Positions 25,178-34,771 are shown, counted from the stretch's first letter. The stretch is 48,484 nt of DNA from Tissierella praeacuta DSM 18095 (GCF_900128955.1 NZ_FQTY01000020.1:1-48484), one strand, 5' to 3'. Notes: generated from the sequence alone by a model not told the origin. Translations and numbers: made by a program.

Positions 25178-25463
25178 CTATTTTTTAATTAATCTTATAT
25201 CATCTATAGTCAAATCATTTGGAATTAAAATATAAGATATGACAAAAAATAAAATTACTATGGACAACATAAAGAAAATTGTCAACAACAACCCTTGCTT
25301 CCATGTTTCCAATGTAGCTTCATTATATGAAATATTAAATTTTTTATCTAAAGTATATCTATAAAAAAAAGTAAATGATATGATCCCTATAGAAAGCAAA
25401 ATATTTTTTATTACAACTAGAAACTCCACAAAACATCAATTCCTTCTTTAATGAGTTTTTCAT
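25178..25463 (-). pseudogene. Small membrane-protein gene with an apparent single-base frameshift
   Basis: An ATG at 25463 with AAAGGAG 5 bases upstream begins MKNSLKKELMF. After a run of four T (minus strand, 25433-25430) the open frame continues in another phase as VEFLVVIKNILLSIGIISF and on to a stop at 25178. Removing one T joins the two parts into a 94-residue protein with two membrane segments and a charged middle. The downstream frame also has a GTG (25429) with AAGGA 11 bases upstream and could be translated alone (83 aa). It may be a broken gene, a sequencing error or real frameshifting. Confidence 0.5.
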
Positions 25464-25790
25464 AAATTCTCCTTTCTAAAACAATTGGATAGTCCTTTTC
25501 ATCTAAATTATTAATTAATTTAATGTATTAGAGCAACTCTTATTTATACTTAAAAATTCTCAAGTGGATATTAATAAAAAACTACTCCTTAGATATTAAC
25601 TAATCAATTTATATTATAAATAGCAAAACTAAACTAGGTTCTATATTTTTATTCTCTTTTCTATTTTATCTCTAACAAAAACAACAGCTATAATGAATAA
25701 CTCTCCCTTTACATTGTTTTTCTAAAGGTGTATTTTATGTGGATAATATGATATTAACAATCATATCAGTATAAGCTAACATATATCTTC
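25464..25790. other. Intergenic region among small membrane-protein genes
   Basis: No complete gene is seen. On the minus strand a short frame reading ELFIIAVVFVRDKIEKRIKI then stop, starting after AAGGGAG but without a good start codon, looks like the C-terminal remnant of another small membrane protein. The rest is AT-rich with frequent stops. Confidence 0.35.
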
Positions 25791-26102
25791 CTAATTTATA
25801 TCCCTATTACCGTATATAACCAGAGTGATTACATTTAATATAATAGTAACAGTGAGAAGAACTGCTGAAACAAAAGATACAGCACCTGTTGTATCCATTA
25901 ATGCAGACCAATCTGCAATCTTAACTAAATGGTTGTTATAGAAAATCTGAAAACATAGGGATATAGCACAGGAACTAATACTAATAACAGATAAAGTAGC
26001 CCAATTATCATGATTGTTTTTCTCAGACTTAACCAAGTTAATTATTGGTAATATCCAAGCAATTAAACCTAATACCAAGCTTCCAACATTTAACAAAACC
26101 AT
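25791..26102 (-). CDS. Conserved small integral membrane protein, 103 aa
   Basis: The 103-residue product has three to four hydrophobic segments (about 2-23, 36-55, 72-96) joined by short polar loops containing KSEKNNHDNWATLS. I recall similar proteins in many Clostridia, sometimes misannotated as a cytochrome oxidase subunit; I know of no demonstrated function. GGAGG lies 11 bases before the ATG. It stands alone in the segment between parA and vanW. Confidence 0.75.
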   Translation of the reverse strand: MVLLNVGSLVLGLIAWILPIINLVKSEKNNHDNWATLSVISISSCAISLCFQIFYNNHLVKIADWSALMDTTGAVSFVSAVLLTVTIILNVITLVIYGNRDIN

Positions 26103-26486
26103 AATTATTAAAACCTCCTATTCCATATAATCATCTCCTAATAGGATTTCAAAATACTTCTTATGGTCTTTTCTATATATTTACAATTTAATAATACAAA
26201 TTTTTCTACTAATATATTATATTAAGTGTAATCTCCTCAATGATAGCTAAAACTCTAAAATCCATTTAAGTGAATTAATTAAACTTGTTAAAAGGATATC
26301 TTAAATCATCACTATGTCAAGCACTTGCTTTTCACCACAATTCTTTTATATAATGTACAGACAGAAATATTATCTTTTACAAATAAAAAAATCCTTGTCC
26401 CATTTCTAAAGAACTGGAATTTAAAGAATATATTTTATATCAATCATATTTTCCACTTCTATATATTATTTCCTAAAATAATAACA
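26103..26486. other. Intergenic region upstream of the small membrane-protein gene
   Basis: No ORF with a credible start is seen. A possible minus-strand promoter (TTGACA at 26320-26315, 16-base spacer, TATCCT at 26298-26293) could serve the gene ending at 25791. The remainder is AT-rich with no repeat I could identify. Confidence 0.4.
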
Positions 26487-26520
26487 AATAATTAATGTTC
26501 CACGTGAAACATTAATTATT
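26487..26520. other. Second parS site, overlapping the end of vanW
   Basis: Positions 26496-26511 read TGTTCCACGTGAAACA, a one-base variant of parS that is also used in Bacillus. The surrounding 34 bases form a palindrome with one mismatched pair. It abuts the vanW stop codon at 26512. Confidence 0.9.
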
Positions 26521-27327
26521 ACATTTTTCTTCTAAAAATGGAGTGTACATCATAATTGCATGATTTTCTGTTATATATTCATCATCTATTAATTTTCCTT
26601 CAAAATTATATTTCTTCCTATATAAAATATTGTGCCTTGTATAACCTCCCCAAATTTCAGAATAAATCCTATGGTCTTTTTCATAAACTTCATATGTATA
26701 TATTGGCTTTGATGTACTTCTCCATTCTCCGTATAAATATTCTTTACCTATTTCTACATATAACTGATAGGGCTCTCTTGTTTCGTTTTTTATCATTAAA
26801 TCCCTATAATTATAGACACAAGTTGCACCACTTCCAAAGGGTTGAGTCCTACTAGAATCAGGGAAAACATCATAACTATGTCTATATCTTTCTACAACTG
26901 TCAATGGTGTGTGGATTGTCATCCAATATATAAGATTTGATAACTGACATAATCCACCACCTACCCCTGGTTTAAAATTACCAGAAAATAATACAATACC
27001 ATTTTTATAACCTTTCCATCTTGCAGGTCTTCCTATTAATTTCCAATAGGAAAAGGTTTCTCCTGGATTTATTATTACTTTATTAATCTTTTTCACTGCA
27101 ATTCCCAAATTAATAATTTTATTATATTGTAAATACATATCTACGTCTTTTAGTTTCCTAATCAACGGTGTTTGATGTGTAACTTGAATATAAGGTAACA
27201 AAGCATTTGATTTTTCTTTCGAAAACCTTATCCCTCCGAATATCCATTCAATATACCTCTTAGAAGTATAATAACTCTTACCTGCTATTAACCTAAGTTT
27301 AGACCTTTTAATAGGCTTTAAATCCAT
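26512..27327 (-). CDS. VanW-family protein
   Basis: The 271-residue protein has the VanW core: NPGETFSYWKLIGRP, GVGGGLCQLSNLIYW and RHSYDVFPDSSR. VanW proteins occur in some vancomycin resistance clusters and as orphans; their biochemical role is not established, but a link to the cell wall or spore surface is likely. There is no signal peptide, and no vanA/H/X genes are near, so it should not be read as a resistance gene. GGTGAG precedes the ATG. It follows the small membrane-protein gene by 5 bases. Confidence 0.9.
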   Translation of the reverse strand: MDLKPIKRSKLRLIAGKSYYTSKRYIEWIFGGIRFSKEKSNALLPYIQVTHQTPLIRKLKDVDMYLQYNKIINLGIAVKKINKVIINPGETFSYWKLIGRPARWKGYKNGIVLFSGNFKPGVGGGLCQLSNLIYWMTIHTPLTVVERYRHSYDVFPDSSRTQPFGSGATCVYNYRDLMIKNETREPYQLYVEIGKEYLYGEWRSTSKPIYTYEVYEKDHRIYSEIWGGYTRHNILYRKKYNFEGKLIDDEYITENHAIMMYTPFLEEKCNN

Positions 27328-27332
27328 TTAAC

Positions 27333-27584
27333 TCACCTTTTTCTTTTATTATGTTTTTTTAATTTTTTCTCCTTAATTAAATAACTAATAAAAATAGTGC
27401 CTATTGAAGCAACTAACTTAATTTTCCAAAGATGAAAGAAGTTTTTTATAAAGTAGTCCAAGGACTCTAAGAATTTAGATGATTCAATAGGTGAGAAATA
27501 TTTTATCCTTGTACCTGGAAAAAATCCGAACAATGTAAATATAATTATAAATGCTATAAAAACATTAGCTTTATTATCCCTCAT
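27333..27584 (-). CDS. Small membrane protein, 83 aa, cotranscribed with vanW
   Basis: The product has an N-terminal membrane segment (about 8-22, VFIAFIIIFTLFGFF), a polar loop with IKYFSPIESSKFLES, a second membrane segment (about 55-69) and a very basic tail (KEKKLKKHNKRKR). I do not recognise the family. AGAGGTG precedes the ATG. The 5-base gap to vanW indicates an operon, so it may work with VanW at the membrane. A candidate WalR box lies 84 bases upstream. Confidence 0.7.
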   Translation of the reverse strand: MRDNKANVFIAFIIIFTLFGFFPGTRIKYFSPIESSKFLESLDYFIKNFFHLWKIKLVASIGTIFISYLIKEKKLKKHNKRKR

Positions 27585-27667
27585 TTACTTCACCTCTTTT
27601 ATCCTAAACTTCTTAACTTGTATAAATCATATCATAAAAAAATTGCTTTTGTAATTATTAAGTAAAT

Positions 27668-27701
27668 TGTAATCATAATGTAATTAATTATGAGAGATAA
27701 T
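27668..27701 (+). promoter_or_regulatory. Candidate WalR box between the vanW operon and the frnE-like gene
   Basis: TGTAAT-N5-TGTAAT at 27668-27684 is a perfect match to TGTWAH-N5-TGTWAH. On the plus strand a GATAAT -10 element follows 11 bases later (27696-27701), the same geometry as the box at 6563-6531. It could control the rightward gene, the leftward vanW operon, or both. Confidence 0.55.
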
Positions 27702-27788
27702 TCCATTATTTATATTTTGTTAGTTATATCACTTATTGGGTATATCTAATTTAACCATAAGTAAATTCTTAAAATAGGAAGTGATTTA

Positions 27789-28379
27789 ATGACTAATATA
27801 AAAATATTTTCAGATTTTGCCTGTCCATTTTGCTATATAGGCTTTTCCATAGCCAATAAATTGAGACAAGAAAATCCTCATATAGATATGGAATGGATTC
27901 CTTACGAATTGGATCCTAACTTATCTTTAACGGGAGATATACTTACTAATTATATTCCTCAAGATCAAATAGACATGAGCTATAAAAGAATCGAAAGATT
28001 AGGAGCAGAGTATGGATTAATATATAATAACAAAACTAAGAAATTTAATACCCATAGATTACACAAAGCTGCACTTTATGCCAATGATAAAGGTAAATAC
28101 TATGAATTTGCTAAAGAGTCCTTTAAAAGCATATTTCAATATGGTAAAAATGTTGGAGATCCTTTAATCCTTAATGAAATAGGACTAATAGTTGGACTCA
28201 ATATAATAGAAATGAATAATTGTATTGATAATAATTATTTCGATGAAAAAATGAAAGAAGCTAAAAATTTAGTATCTGTTTACAATATAGATAGTGTGCC
28301 TACTTTTCTGGTAGATGGTAAAAAGAAAATAACATTATTAAAAGATTACGAAAAATTCAAAAAAGATTTATTAAAATAA
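27789..28379 (+). CDS. DsbA-family oxidoreductase, FrnE-like
   Basis: The 196-residue protein has a thioredoxin fold with an inserted helical domain. The active-site motif CPFC follows IFSDFA near the N-terminus (about residues 12-15), and the cis-Pro segment SVPTFLVDG is near the C-terminus. Proteins of this group (FrnE, polyketide-associated DsbA-like) catalyse thiol-disulfide exchange in the cytoplasm; there is no signal peptide. The ATG follows AGGAAGTG. No partner gene adjoins it. Confidence 0.9.
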   Translation: MTNIKIFSDFACPFCYIGFSIANKLRQENPHIDMEWIPYELDPNLSLTGDILTNYIPQDQIDMSYKRIERLGAEYGLIYNNKTKKFNTHRLHKAALYANDKGKYYEFAKESFKSIFQYGKNVGDPLILNEIGLIVGLNIIEMNNCIDNNYFDEKMKEAKNLVSVYNIDSVPTFLVDGKKKITLLKDYEKFKKDLLK

Positions 28380-29015
28380 ACTTTAACCCTTCTCTATGAT
28401 TTTAAAGCAGTAGTTCAATATCATAAATCTTTATTTTGTTTTCTAAATTTTATCTGATCAAATGAATAACATACCTGTTAAAAATTAAATATCAATTTCT
28501 TTTAAAGACTGTAAATAATTCTTTGGTTTTCTTAGATAAATGACATTATTTAAAATTACTTTATATTATATAATATTATAAAATCTATTTAAAGCCCTTA
28601 TAAGCCAAAATTTAAACTTTGTTTGTTAATTATACCTACGATATGTGCTTTCATTTAAAACCCTTTTAAAACTTAAAATACAGCTTCATTTTTTAATGAT
28701 TTATTTCCAAAAAACTTTTTATTAATTTACTTAATCTCTATATAATAGAAAAAGCAATAAGTAAATGTAATGATATCTTATATAAATTCTTAGAGAACTT
28801 ACTTTTTCTTAATATATAAAATTTATCAAAATCCAATTCTTATACATACTATAATTATAAAGATATACTTCTCTAAATATATGGTCTTTTAAATAAAATA
28901 ATGTTTCATTGGGAAACATTATTTTATTTATCTGTTAAATTTTATAATATGTACTTGCTTATGTGAATATACATATTTTATACAAGTATTTATAATTCAA
29001 AATAGGAGAATTTAA
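28380..29015. other. Long AT-rich intergenic region (635 bases)
   Basis: I find no credible gene here. An 18-codon minus-strand frame (MKAHIVGIINKQSLNFGL, with AAGGG upstream) is too short to call. The only clear structure is the inverted repeat at 28891-28929. The promoter of the deacetylase gene must lie near 28950-28990. Confidence 0.55.
28891..28929. repeat. Inverted repeat resembling a degenerate parS
   Basis: Two perfectly complementary 17-base arms surround ATTGG. The centre reads TGTTTC-ATTGG-GAAACA, i.e. the outer half-sites of parS with an altered 5-base middle instead of ACGT. It may be a decayed parS or simply a terminator-like hairpin. Confidence 0.6.
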
Positions 29016-29783
29016 ATGGAAAAAATAATAAAAACCCTTAATAATCTAATTAATATCACCATTATAATTATAATATTAATATCAATAGTAATATGTAATA
29101 TGTATCCTAAAGCTATTTATACATTTTCAAATAATCCTGCTGCCATTGTATCCAAAGGACCAAAAGAAGAAAAAATTTTGGCTTTAAGCTTTGATGATGG
29201 TCCACATCCAAAATATACCCTTGAAATCCTTGATATACTAAAACAATATAATGTTAGAGCAACTTTTTTTGTTTTAGGTAAACATGCTGAATCCTATCCT
29301 GATATAATAAATAGACAAATATCAGAAGGACATGAAATAGGAAACCATTCTTACTCCCATATAAATATGAAAAAAGTATCTGATAAGATAATTAGAGAAG
29401 AATTTGAAAAAACTCAAGAAATAATTTATTCAATAAGCAATATAAAGCCTAAGGTTTTTAGACCTCCTTATGGTAATTATAATGATGATGTAATTAAAAT
29501 AGTCAGTAGCGATAATTTGTCATTAGTTCTTTGGACTTTTTATCAAGATTCAAAAGACTGGAGTAACCCTGGAGTAGATGTAATAGTTGATACCACCTTA
29601 TCAAAAGTGCAAAATGGAGATATTATATTGTTACATGATTATGTTTATAAAAAAGAAAGTCATACTGTAGAAGCTTTAAAAATAATTTTACCAAAATTAA
29701 TTGACGAAGGATATCGGTTTGTTACTATATCTGAGTTGATTGATATTTCTCAAGAAAAAAAGGTATTAAGTAACTTTAACTAA
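29016..29783 (+). CDS. Polysaccharide deacetylase (NodB family)
   Basis: The 255-residue protein has an N-terminal membrane segment (about 9-27) and a NodB domain: LSFDDGPHPKYT (catalytic Asp and metal-binding Asp), HEIGNHSYSHINM (metal His residues), FRPPYGNYND and a C-terminal ILLHDY. It removes acetyl groups from peptidoglycan or a related glycan outside the membrane; PdaB-like spore or PgdA-like wall roles are both possible. GGAG precedes the ATG. It converges with noc through a shared terminator. Confidence 0.93.
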   Translation: MEKIIKTLNNLINITIIIIILISIVICNMYPKAIYTFSNNPAAIVSKGPKEEKILALSFDDGPHPKYTLEILDILKQYNVRATFFVLGKHAESYPDIINRQISEGHEIGNHSYSHINMKKVSDKIIREEFEKTQEIIYSISNIKPKVFRPPYGNYNDDVIKIVSSDNLSLVLWTFYQDSKDWSNPGVDVIVDTTLSKVQNGDIILLHDYVYKKESHTVEALKIILPKLIDEGYRFVTISELIDISQEKKVLSNFN

Positions 29784-29807
29784 GTCTAAAATATATGTTT
29801 TATATAG

Positions 29808-29840
29808 AAAATAAAGCCAAGATTATCCTGGCTTTATTTT
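29808..29840. terminator. Bidirectional terminator between the deacetylase and noc
   Basis: A 12-bp stem (AAAATAAAGCCA/TGGCTTTATTTT) with a 9-base loop between convergent genes; T-rich on both exits. It overlaps the stop codon of noc. Confidence 0.8.
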
Positions 29841-30625
29841 GGTATTTTAACAACTACTTCCACATGATCACCTTTATCTACTTCTTTATATTCTGCTTTA
29901 ATACCAGTATCCTTAATAGCTGAAAAAGCTTTCTTAATTGTATTTAAATATATTCTAATATTTATTAAACTTTTAATATTTTGCTTTACTTCACTTTCTT
30001 CTTTCTTAGTTAAATCATCTAATATATCATTTACTAAAGCTTCAGTTTTATTTACATTTAATTCATTATTTATTACTTTTTCTAAAATTTTTCTTTTTAA
30101 ATCATCATCTGCTAATTTTAATAAGGCTCTTCCATGTCTCTCTGTAAGATTATGTTCTAATAAATCTTTCTTTATATCCTCTGGTAATTTTAAAAGTCTC
30201 AATTTATTAGCAATAGTAGATTGATTTTTTCCCATCTTCTCGGCTATTTCTTGTTGAGTAAATCCATGATCTTCTATTAAATTGTTATATCCTTCTGCCT
30301 CTTCAATAAAATTTAAATCTTCTCTTTGTAAATTTTCCATTAATGCAATTAAAGCAGACTCCTTATCCCTGTAATCCACTATAATAGCTGGTATTTCATG
30401 AAGTTCAGCCAATTCAGATGCCCTAAGCCTTCTTTCTCCAGCTATTAATTCATAGGAATCTTCATTGATTTGTCTAACACTAATAGGCTGAATTACTCCA
30501 TAAGCTTTTATAGACTGACTCAACTCCTCTAAAGCTCTCTGATTAAAATCCTTTCTAGGCTGATATGGATTTGGCTTAATAATAGATATAGGAATATATT
30601 TAATTTCTGGTTGAAAATTTTTCAT
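29834..30625 (-). CDS. noc: Nucleoid occlusion protein Noc (ParB paralogue)
   Basis: The 263-residue ParB-family protein has the CTPase motif GERRLRASE and a helix-turn-helix region with GKNQSTIANKLRLLKL. At the four positions known to separate Noc from ParB it has Gln (in NQS), Lys (in ANK), Lys (in LLKL) and Arg (in TERHG), the full Noc pattern, so it should bind NBS sites (ATTTCCCGGGAAAT) instead of parS. Noc stops division over the nucleoid. I set the start at 30625 (GAGGG 6 bases upstream). It follows rsmG as in Bacillus, but parA is 5 kb away instead of adjacent. Confidence 0.9.
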   Translation of the reverse strand: MKNFQPEIKYIPISIIKPNPYQPRKDFNQRALEELSQSIKAYGVIQPISVRQINEDSYELIAGERRLRASELAELHEIPAIIVDYRDKESALIALMENLQREDLNFIEEAEGYNNLIEDHGFTQQEIAEKMGKNQSTIANKLRLLKLPEDIKKDLLEHNLTERHGRALLKLADDDLKRKILEKVINNELNVNKTEALVNDILDDLTKKEESEVKQNIKSLINIRIYLNTIKKAFSAIKDTGIKAEYKEVDKGDHVEVVVKIPK

Positions 30626-30724
30626 ATGCATCCCTCTTCTCAATTGACTTTATTATATATTTCTATATAGAAAGGAATATTTCCTTCTTTATTGCCCAAG
30701 TTTTTTCCTACAAATTCTCTTATA

Positions 30725-31441
30725 TTATAAAGGATTTTTCTTTGGTTTTCCCCCTGCCCTAGGATATTTTGTAGGAGTTTCTTGAACTTTGTTTATTATT
30801 ATCAAAGAATGTACTATATCTGATTTAGGAATCCTAACTATTTCCTTCTTTAAAACTTTTCCTCCTAAGAGCTTTATTCCTTTTTCAGCTTCCTTTAGTT
30901 CTTCATCTATATCTGAACCCTTCATAGCTATAAAGCATCCTCCTACTTTTACAAAAGGCATACAGTATTCTGCTAATGTATTTAAAGAAGCTACAGCCCT
31001 AGATATACAAATATCATATTGTTCTCTATATTTTGGAGTTTTACCAAATTCTTCTGCCCTACCATGTATGGTTTCTATATCTTTTAGCCCTAAAGTATTA
31101 ATAACCTCATTTAAAAAAATAATTCTTTTATTTAAACTATCTAATAAAGTAACTTGAATTTCATCATTAAAAATTTTAAGAGGTAATCCTGGAAAACCTC
31201 CACCAGTACCTATATCTATTATCTTTTTCTTTCCATCAAATAATTTAGTAACTATTGGTGTTAAACTATCTAAAAAATGTTTTATATCTATTTCGCTATC
31301 ATCAGTTATGGCTGTAATATTTATTTTTTCATTCCATTCCTTTAATAAATCTTTGTATTTAATGAAATGTTTTTTTTGCTGCTCATTTAACTCAATCCCT
31401 AAATCTCCTACACCTTCTAGCAAGGTTTCAATATTACTCAT
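30725..31441 (-). CDS. rsmG: 16S rRNA (guanine527-N7)-methyltransferase RsmG
   Basis: The 238-residue protein has the SAM-binding motif [16 protein letters not shown] and CISRAVASL, typical of RsmG (GidB), which methylates G527 of 16S rRNA. It overlaps the end of mnmG by 8 bases, the usual arrangement. The C-terminus ends in the conserved [14 protein letters not shown] segment. Confidence 0.97.
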   Translation of the reverse strand: MSNIETLLEGVGDLGIELNEQQKKHFIKYKDLLKEWNEKINITAITDDSEIDIKHFLDSLTPIVTKLFDGKKKIIDIGTGGGFPGLPLKIFNDEIQVTLLDSLNKRIIFLNEVINTLGLKDIETIHGRAEEFGKTPKYREQYDICISRAVASLNTLAEYCMPFVKVGGCFIAMKGSDIDEELKEAEKGIKLLGGKVLKKEIVRIPKSDIVHSLIIINKVQETPTKYPRAGGKPKKNPL

Positions 31442-33347
31442 CTATCCCTACCCTTTCTACTCTTCTTTTTTGCTCTAAATAAATCAATAATACATTTATA
31501 TCTGAAGGTGAAACTCCTGATATTCTAGAAGCTTGTCCTACAGAATCAGGTCTTATATTATTTAATTTTTGTTTTGCTTCATTACTTAAACCCTTTATTT
31601 CATTATAATCAATATCTTGGCTTAATTTTTTATTCTCCAATTTTTTAAATTGCTCTATTTGAATCATTTGTTTCTTTATATAACCTTCATATTTAATTTG
31701 AGTTTCTACTTGAAGTCTAATTTCTCTTAATAAATCAGGTCTATCTAAATCAAGGACAGATAAAGAGTCATAACTTAATTCAGGTCTCTTTATTAAATCA
31801 TAAAGAGTCGTAGGAGTATTTATTGGTGAACTATTTAAACTCTCTATTATATTATTATTTTCCATAGTTGGATTTATCTGGACTTTTTTAAGTCTTTCAA
31901 TTTCTCTTTCTATAGACTCTTTCTTCGCAATGGTTTTCTTATATCTTTCTTCTGTTACTAATCCTATCTTATAACCCCGCTCTGTAAGTCTTAAATCTGC
32001 ATTATCTTGCCTTAATGTGAGTCTATATTCAGCCCTTGATGTCATCATTCTATAAGGCTCATCTGTACCCTTTGTAACTAAATCATCAATTAGTACTCCT
32101 ATATATGCCTCTGACCTATCAAGTATAAAGGGTTCTTCACCTCTTATATTTAATACAGCATTTATTCCTGCAATTAAACCTTGAGAAGCAGCTTCTTCAT
32201 ATCCTGATGAACCATTTATTTGCCCTGCAAAAAAAAGATTATTTATTTCTTTATGCTCTAAGGTTCTCTTCAATATTGTAGGATCTATTGAATCATATTC
32301 AATTGCATATGCAGATCTCATAAATCTAACATTTTCAAGTCCTATAATTTCCTTATACATTTCCAATTGAACTTCTTCTGGTAATGTAGAACTAACACCT
32401 TGTACATACATCTCCTTAGTAGATAAGCCTTCTGGTTCTATAAATACTTGATGTTTATTTTTATCAGAAAATCTCACTATCTTATCTTCAATAGAAGGAC
32501 AATATCTAGGTCCTACTCCATCAATATCTCCTGCATACATAGGTGAACGATGTAAATTGTTTCTTATAATCTGGTGCATTTTTTCAGTAGTATAAGTTAA
32601 ATAACAAGGAACTTGTTCTTTATCAAAAACCTTATCCATATTTAAGAAAGAAAAAGGTACGACTTCCTTATCTCCAGGTTGAATTTCCATCTTTGAGTAA
32701 TCTATACTATCCCTATGAACTCTAGCTGGAGTACCTGTCTTTAACCTTCTCAACTTGAATCCTTTGTCCTTTAAGGAATCTGATAAGATTATAGAAGGAA
32801 ACATCCCATCTGGACCTGACTCATAGTTAATCTCTCCCATGTAAATTCTTCCTTTTAAATAGGTACCTGTAGCTAAAACTACAGCTTTACAATTATAAAT
32901 AGCTCCTGTTCTAGTTAAAACTCCTTTTACTTTATTATCTTCCAAAAATATATCTATTACTTCTCCTTGTCTTAGAGTTAAATTCGGTTCATCTTCCAAT
33001 ACCTTTTTCATTTCAGTATGATACAGTTTCTTATCTGCTTGAACCCTTAAAGAATGAACTGCTGGTCCCTTAGAAGTATTTAACATCCTAGACTGTATAA
33101 AAGATTTATCTATATTTAAAGCCATCTCTCCACCGAGTGCATCTATCTCTCTTACTAAATGTCCTTTACCTGTACCGCCTATATTAGGGTTACAAGACAA
33201 GGCTACTATGGAATCTAGACTCATTGTCATTATCATAGTATTCATACCCATTCTACTACTTGCCAAAGCTGCTTCCACCCCTGCATGGCCTGCCCCTACT
33301 ACTATAACATCATATTCTCCTGCATAATAATGTTTTACTTCTCTCAT
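31434..33347 (-). CDS. mnmG: tRNA uridine-5-carboxymethylaminomethyl modification enzyme MnmG
   Basis: The 637-residue flavoprotein begins with an FAD-binding motif ([19 protein letters not shown]) and contains [14 protein letters not shown] and the C-terminal [10 protein letters not shown] segment. With MnmE it modifies the wobble uridine of several tRNAs. I prefer the ATG at 33347 (AAAGGTG 6 bases upstream) over the GTG at 33356. It lies 50 bases downstream of mnmE. Confidence 0.97.
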   Translation of the reverse strand: MREVKHYYAGEYDVIVVGAGHAGVEAALASSRMGMNTMIMTMSLDSIVALSCNPNIGGTGKGHLVREIDALGGEMALNIDKSFIQSRMLNTSKGPAVHSLRVQADKKLYHTEMKKVLEDEPNLTLRQGEVIDIFLEDNKVKGVLTRTGAIYNCKAVVLATGTYLKGRIYMGEINYESGPDGMFPSIILSDSLKDKGFKLRRLKTGTPARVHRDSIDYSKMEIQPGDKEVVPFSFLNMDKVFDKEQVPCYLTYTTEKMHQIIRNNLHRSPMYAGDIDGVGPRYCPSIEDKIVRFSDKNKHQVFIEPEGLSTKEMYVQGVSSTLPEEVQLEMYKEIIGLENVRFMRSAYAIEYDSIDPTILKRTLEHKEINNLFFAGQINGSSGYEEAASQGLIAGINAVLNIRGEEPFILDRSEAYIGVLIDDLVTKGTDEPYRMMTSRAEYRLTLRQDNADLRLTERGYKIGLVTEERYKKTIAKKESIEREIERLKKVQINPTMENNNIIESLNSSPINTPTTLYDLIKRPELSYDSLSVLDLDRPDLLREIRLQVETQIKYEGYIKKQMIQIEQFKKLENKKLSQDIDYNEIKGLSNEAKQKLNNIRPDSVGQASRISGVSPSDINVLLIYLEQKRRVERVGIDE

Positions 33348-33397
33348 AAATTTCACCTTTCTAAAATAAGGAGGAAAACTACTCCTCTAAATAATAA

Positions 33398-34771
33398 TTA
33401 CTTCCCTATACAAAATTCAGAAAATATCTTATCTAAAATATCTTCTCCAATGGTATCACCAGATATCTCACCTAAGTTTTCCCAACAATTCTTTAAATCT
33501 ACCTCTATACAATCTATTGGCACATTTCCTTTTATATCTTTTATTGCTTGATTTATATTTTGTAATGCTTTAACTAATTGATTTTTATGTCTTACATTAG
33601 TAACTATAGTATCAGAATATACTTCAACTTCTCCACTATAAAATATATTCTTTATACTTCTCTCTAATAAATCTACACCTACACCTGATGTAATAGATGT
33701 GGTGATTATTTCCCTATTATTTATAATAGATTTTAAATAAGCCTCATCGTATTTAGTAGGTAAATCAGTCTTATTTAAAAGAATGATGCTTTTCTTATCC
33801 TTTATTAGCTCTATTATCTCATAGTCTTCATCTGACATTTCCCTTGAAGCATCAAATACTGCAATAATTAAATCCGCTTTTTCTACAGTTTCCTTAGCCT
33901 TATCTACGCCAATTTGCTCAACGAGATCATCTGTATTCCTTATTCCTGCAGTATCTATTATTCTTAGGGGTATTCCATCAATATTTACATATTCTTCTAT
34001 AATATCCCTTGTAGTCCCTGGTATATCTGTCACTATAGCCCTATTTTCTCTAAGAACTGCATTTAATAATGAGGATTTTCCTACATTTGGCTTGCCTAGT
34101 ATTACAGTATTTAAACCATCTCTTAATATTTTACCTCTCTCTGCAGTGGATAAAAGTTGTTCTAATTCTTCTTTTACTTTATTTCCACTTTTCTCTAAAT
34201 CTTCATATGTTACTTCTTCTATATCTTCATCTGGAAAATCTATAGAAACTTCTACATGAGCAATCATTTCTAGCAATATATTTCTTATTTCTTTTATCTT
34301 TCTTGATAAAGAACCTTCCAACTGATTTAGGGATGCTTCAAAGCTTTTATCTGTCTTAGCTCTAATCATATCTATTATAGCTTCTGATTGAGATAAGTCT
34401 AATCTACCATTTAAAAAAGCTCTTTTAGTAAATTCACCTGGTTCAGCTAACCTAGCACCATTAGATAGTATTAGCTCCAAGACTTTTTTTACTGAAATTA
34501 TGCCACCATGGCAATAAACTTCTACCATATCTTCCCTAGTATAGGTATGAGGTCCTTTCATATAAGATATTAGAACTTCATCAATTAATTGATTATTTTG
34601 TCTATCTACTATATGACCATATACTAATTTTCTATTATGATCATCCTTTAATTCTTGAACTTTATTTCCTTCAAATATATAATTTCCAATATTCAAAGCA
34701 TCTTTTCCACTAATTCTTACTATACCAATACCTGCTTCTCCAACAGCAGTAGAAATGGCAGCAATAGTCAT
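33398..34771 (-). CDS. mnmE: tRNA modification GTPase MnmE
   Basis: The 457-residue protein has the N-terminal folate-binding domain, and an internal G domain with GKPNVGKSSL (about residue 225), DIPGTTRD, DTAGIRNTDD and NKTDLP. It ends in the characteristic C-x-G-K tail (CIGK). It partners MnmG, encoded next. GAGGTG precedes the ATG. A 195-base gap containing a terminator separates it from jag. Confidence 0.97.
   Translation of the reverse strand: MTIAAISTAVGEAGIGIVRISGKDALNIGNYIFEGNKVQELKDDHNRKLVYGHIVDRQNNQLIDEVLISYMKGPHTYTREDMVEVYCHGGIISVKKVLELILSNGARLAEPGEFTKRAFLNGRLDLSQSEAIIDMIRAKTDKSFEASLNQLEGSLSRKIKEIRNILLEMIAHVEVSIDFPDEDIEEVTYEDLEKSGNKVKEELEQLLSTAERGKILRDGLNTVILGKPNVGKSSLLNAVLRENRAIVTDIPGTTRDIIEEYVNIDGIPLRIIDTAGIRNTDDLVEQIGVDKAKETVEKADLIIAVFDASREMSDEDYEIIELIKDKKSIILLNKTDLPTKYDEAYLKSIINNREIITTSITSGVGVDLLERSIKNIFYSGEVEVYSDTIVTNVRHKNQLVKALQNINQAIKDIKGNVPIDCIEVDLKNCWENLGEISGDTIGEDILDKIFSEFCIGK

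Noticed and set aside
26512-27327. vanW as a sign of a vancomycin resistance cluster
   Set aside because: No vanS/R, ligase or dipeptidase genes are present. Orphan vanW genes are common in Clostridia.
28640-28700. 18-codon minus-strand ORF with AAGGG upstream
   Set aside because: Too short and with no recognisable property; likely chance in AT-rich DNA.
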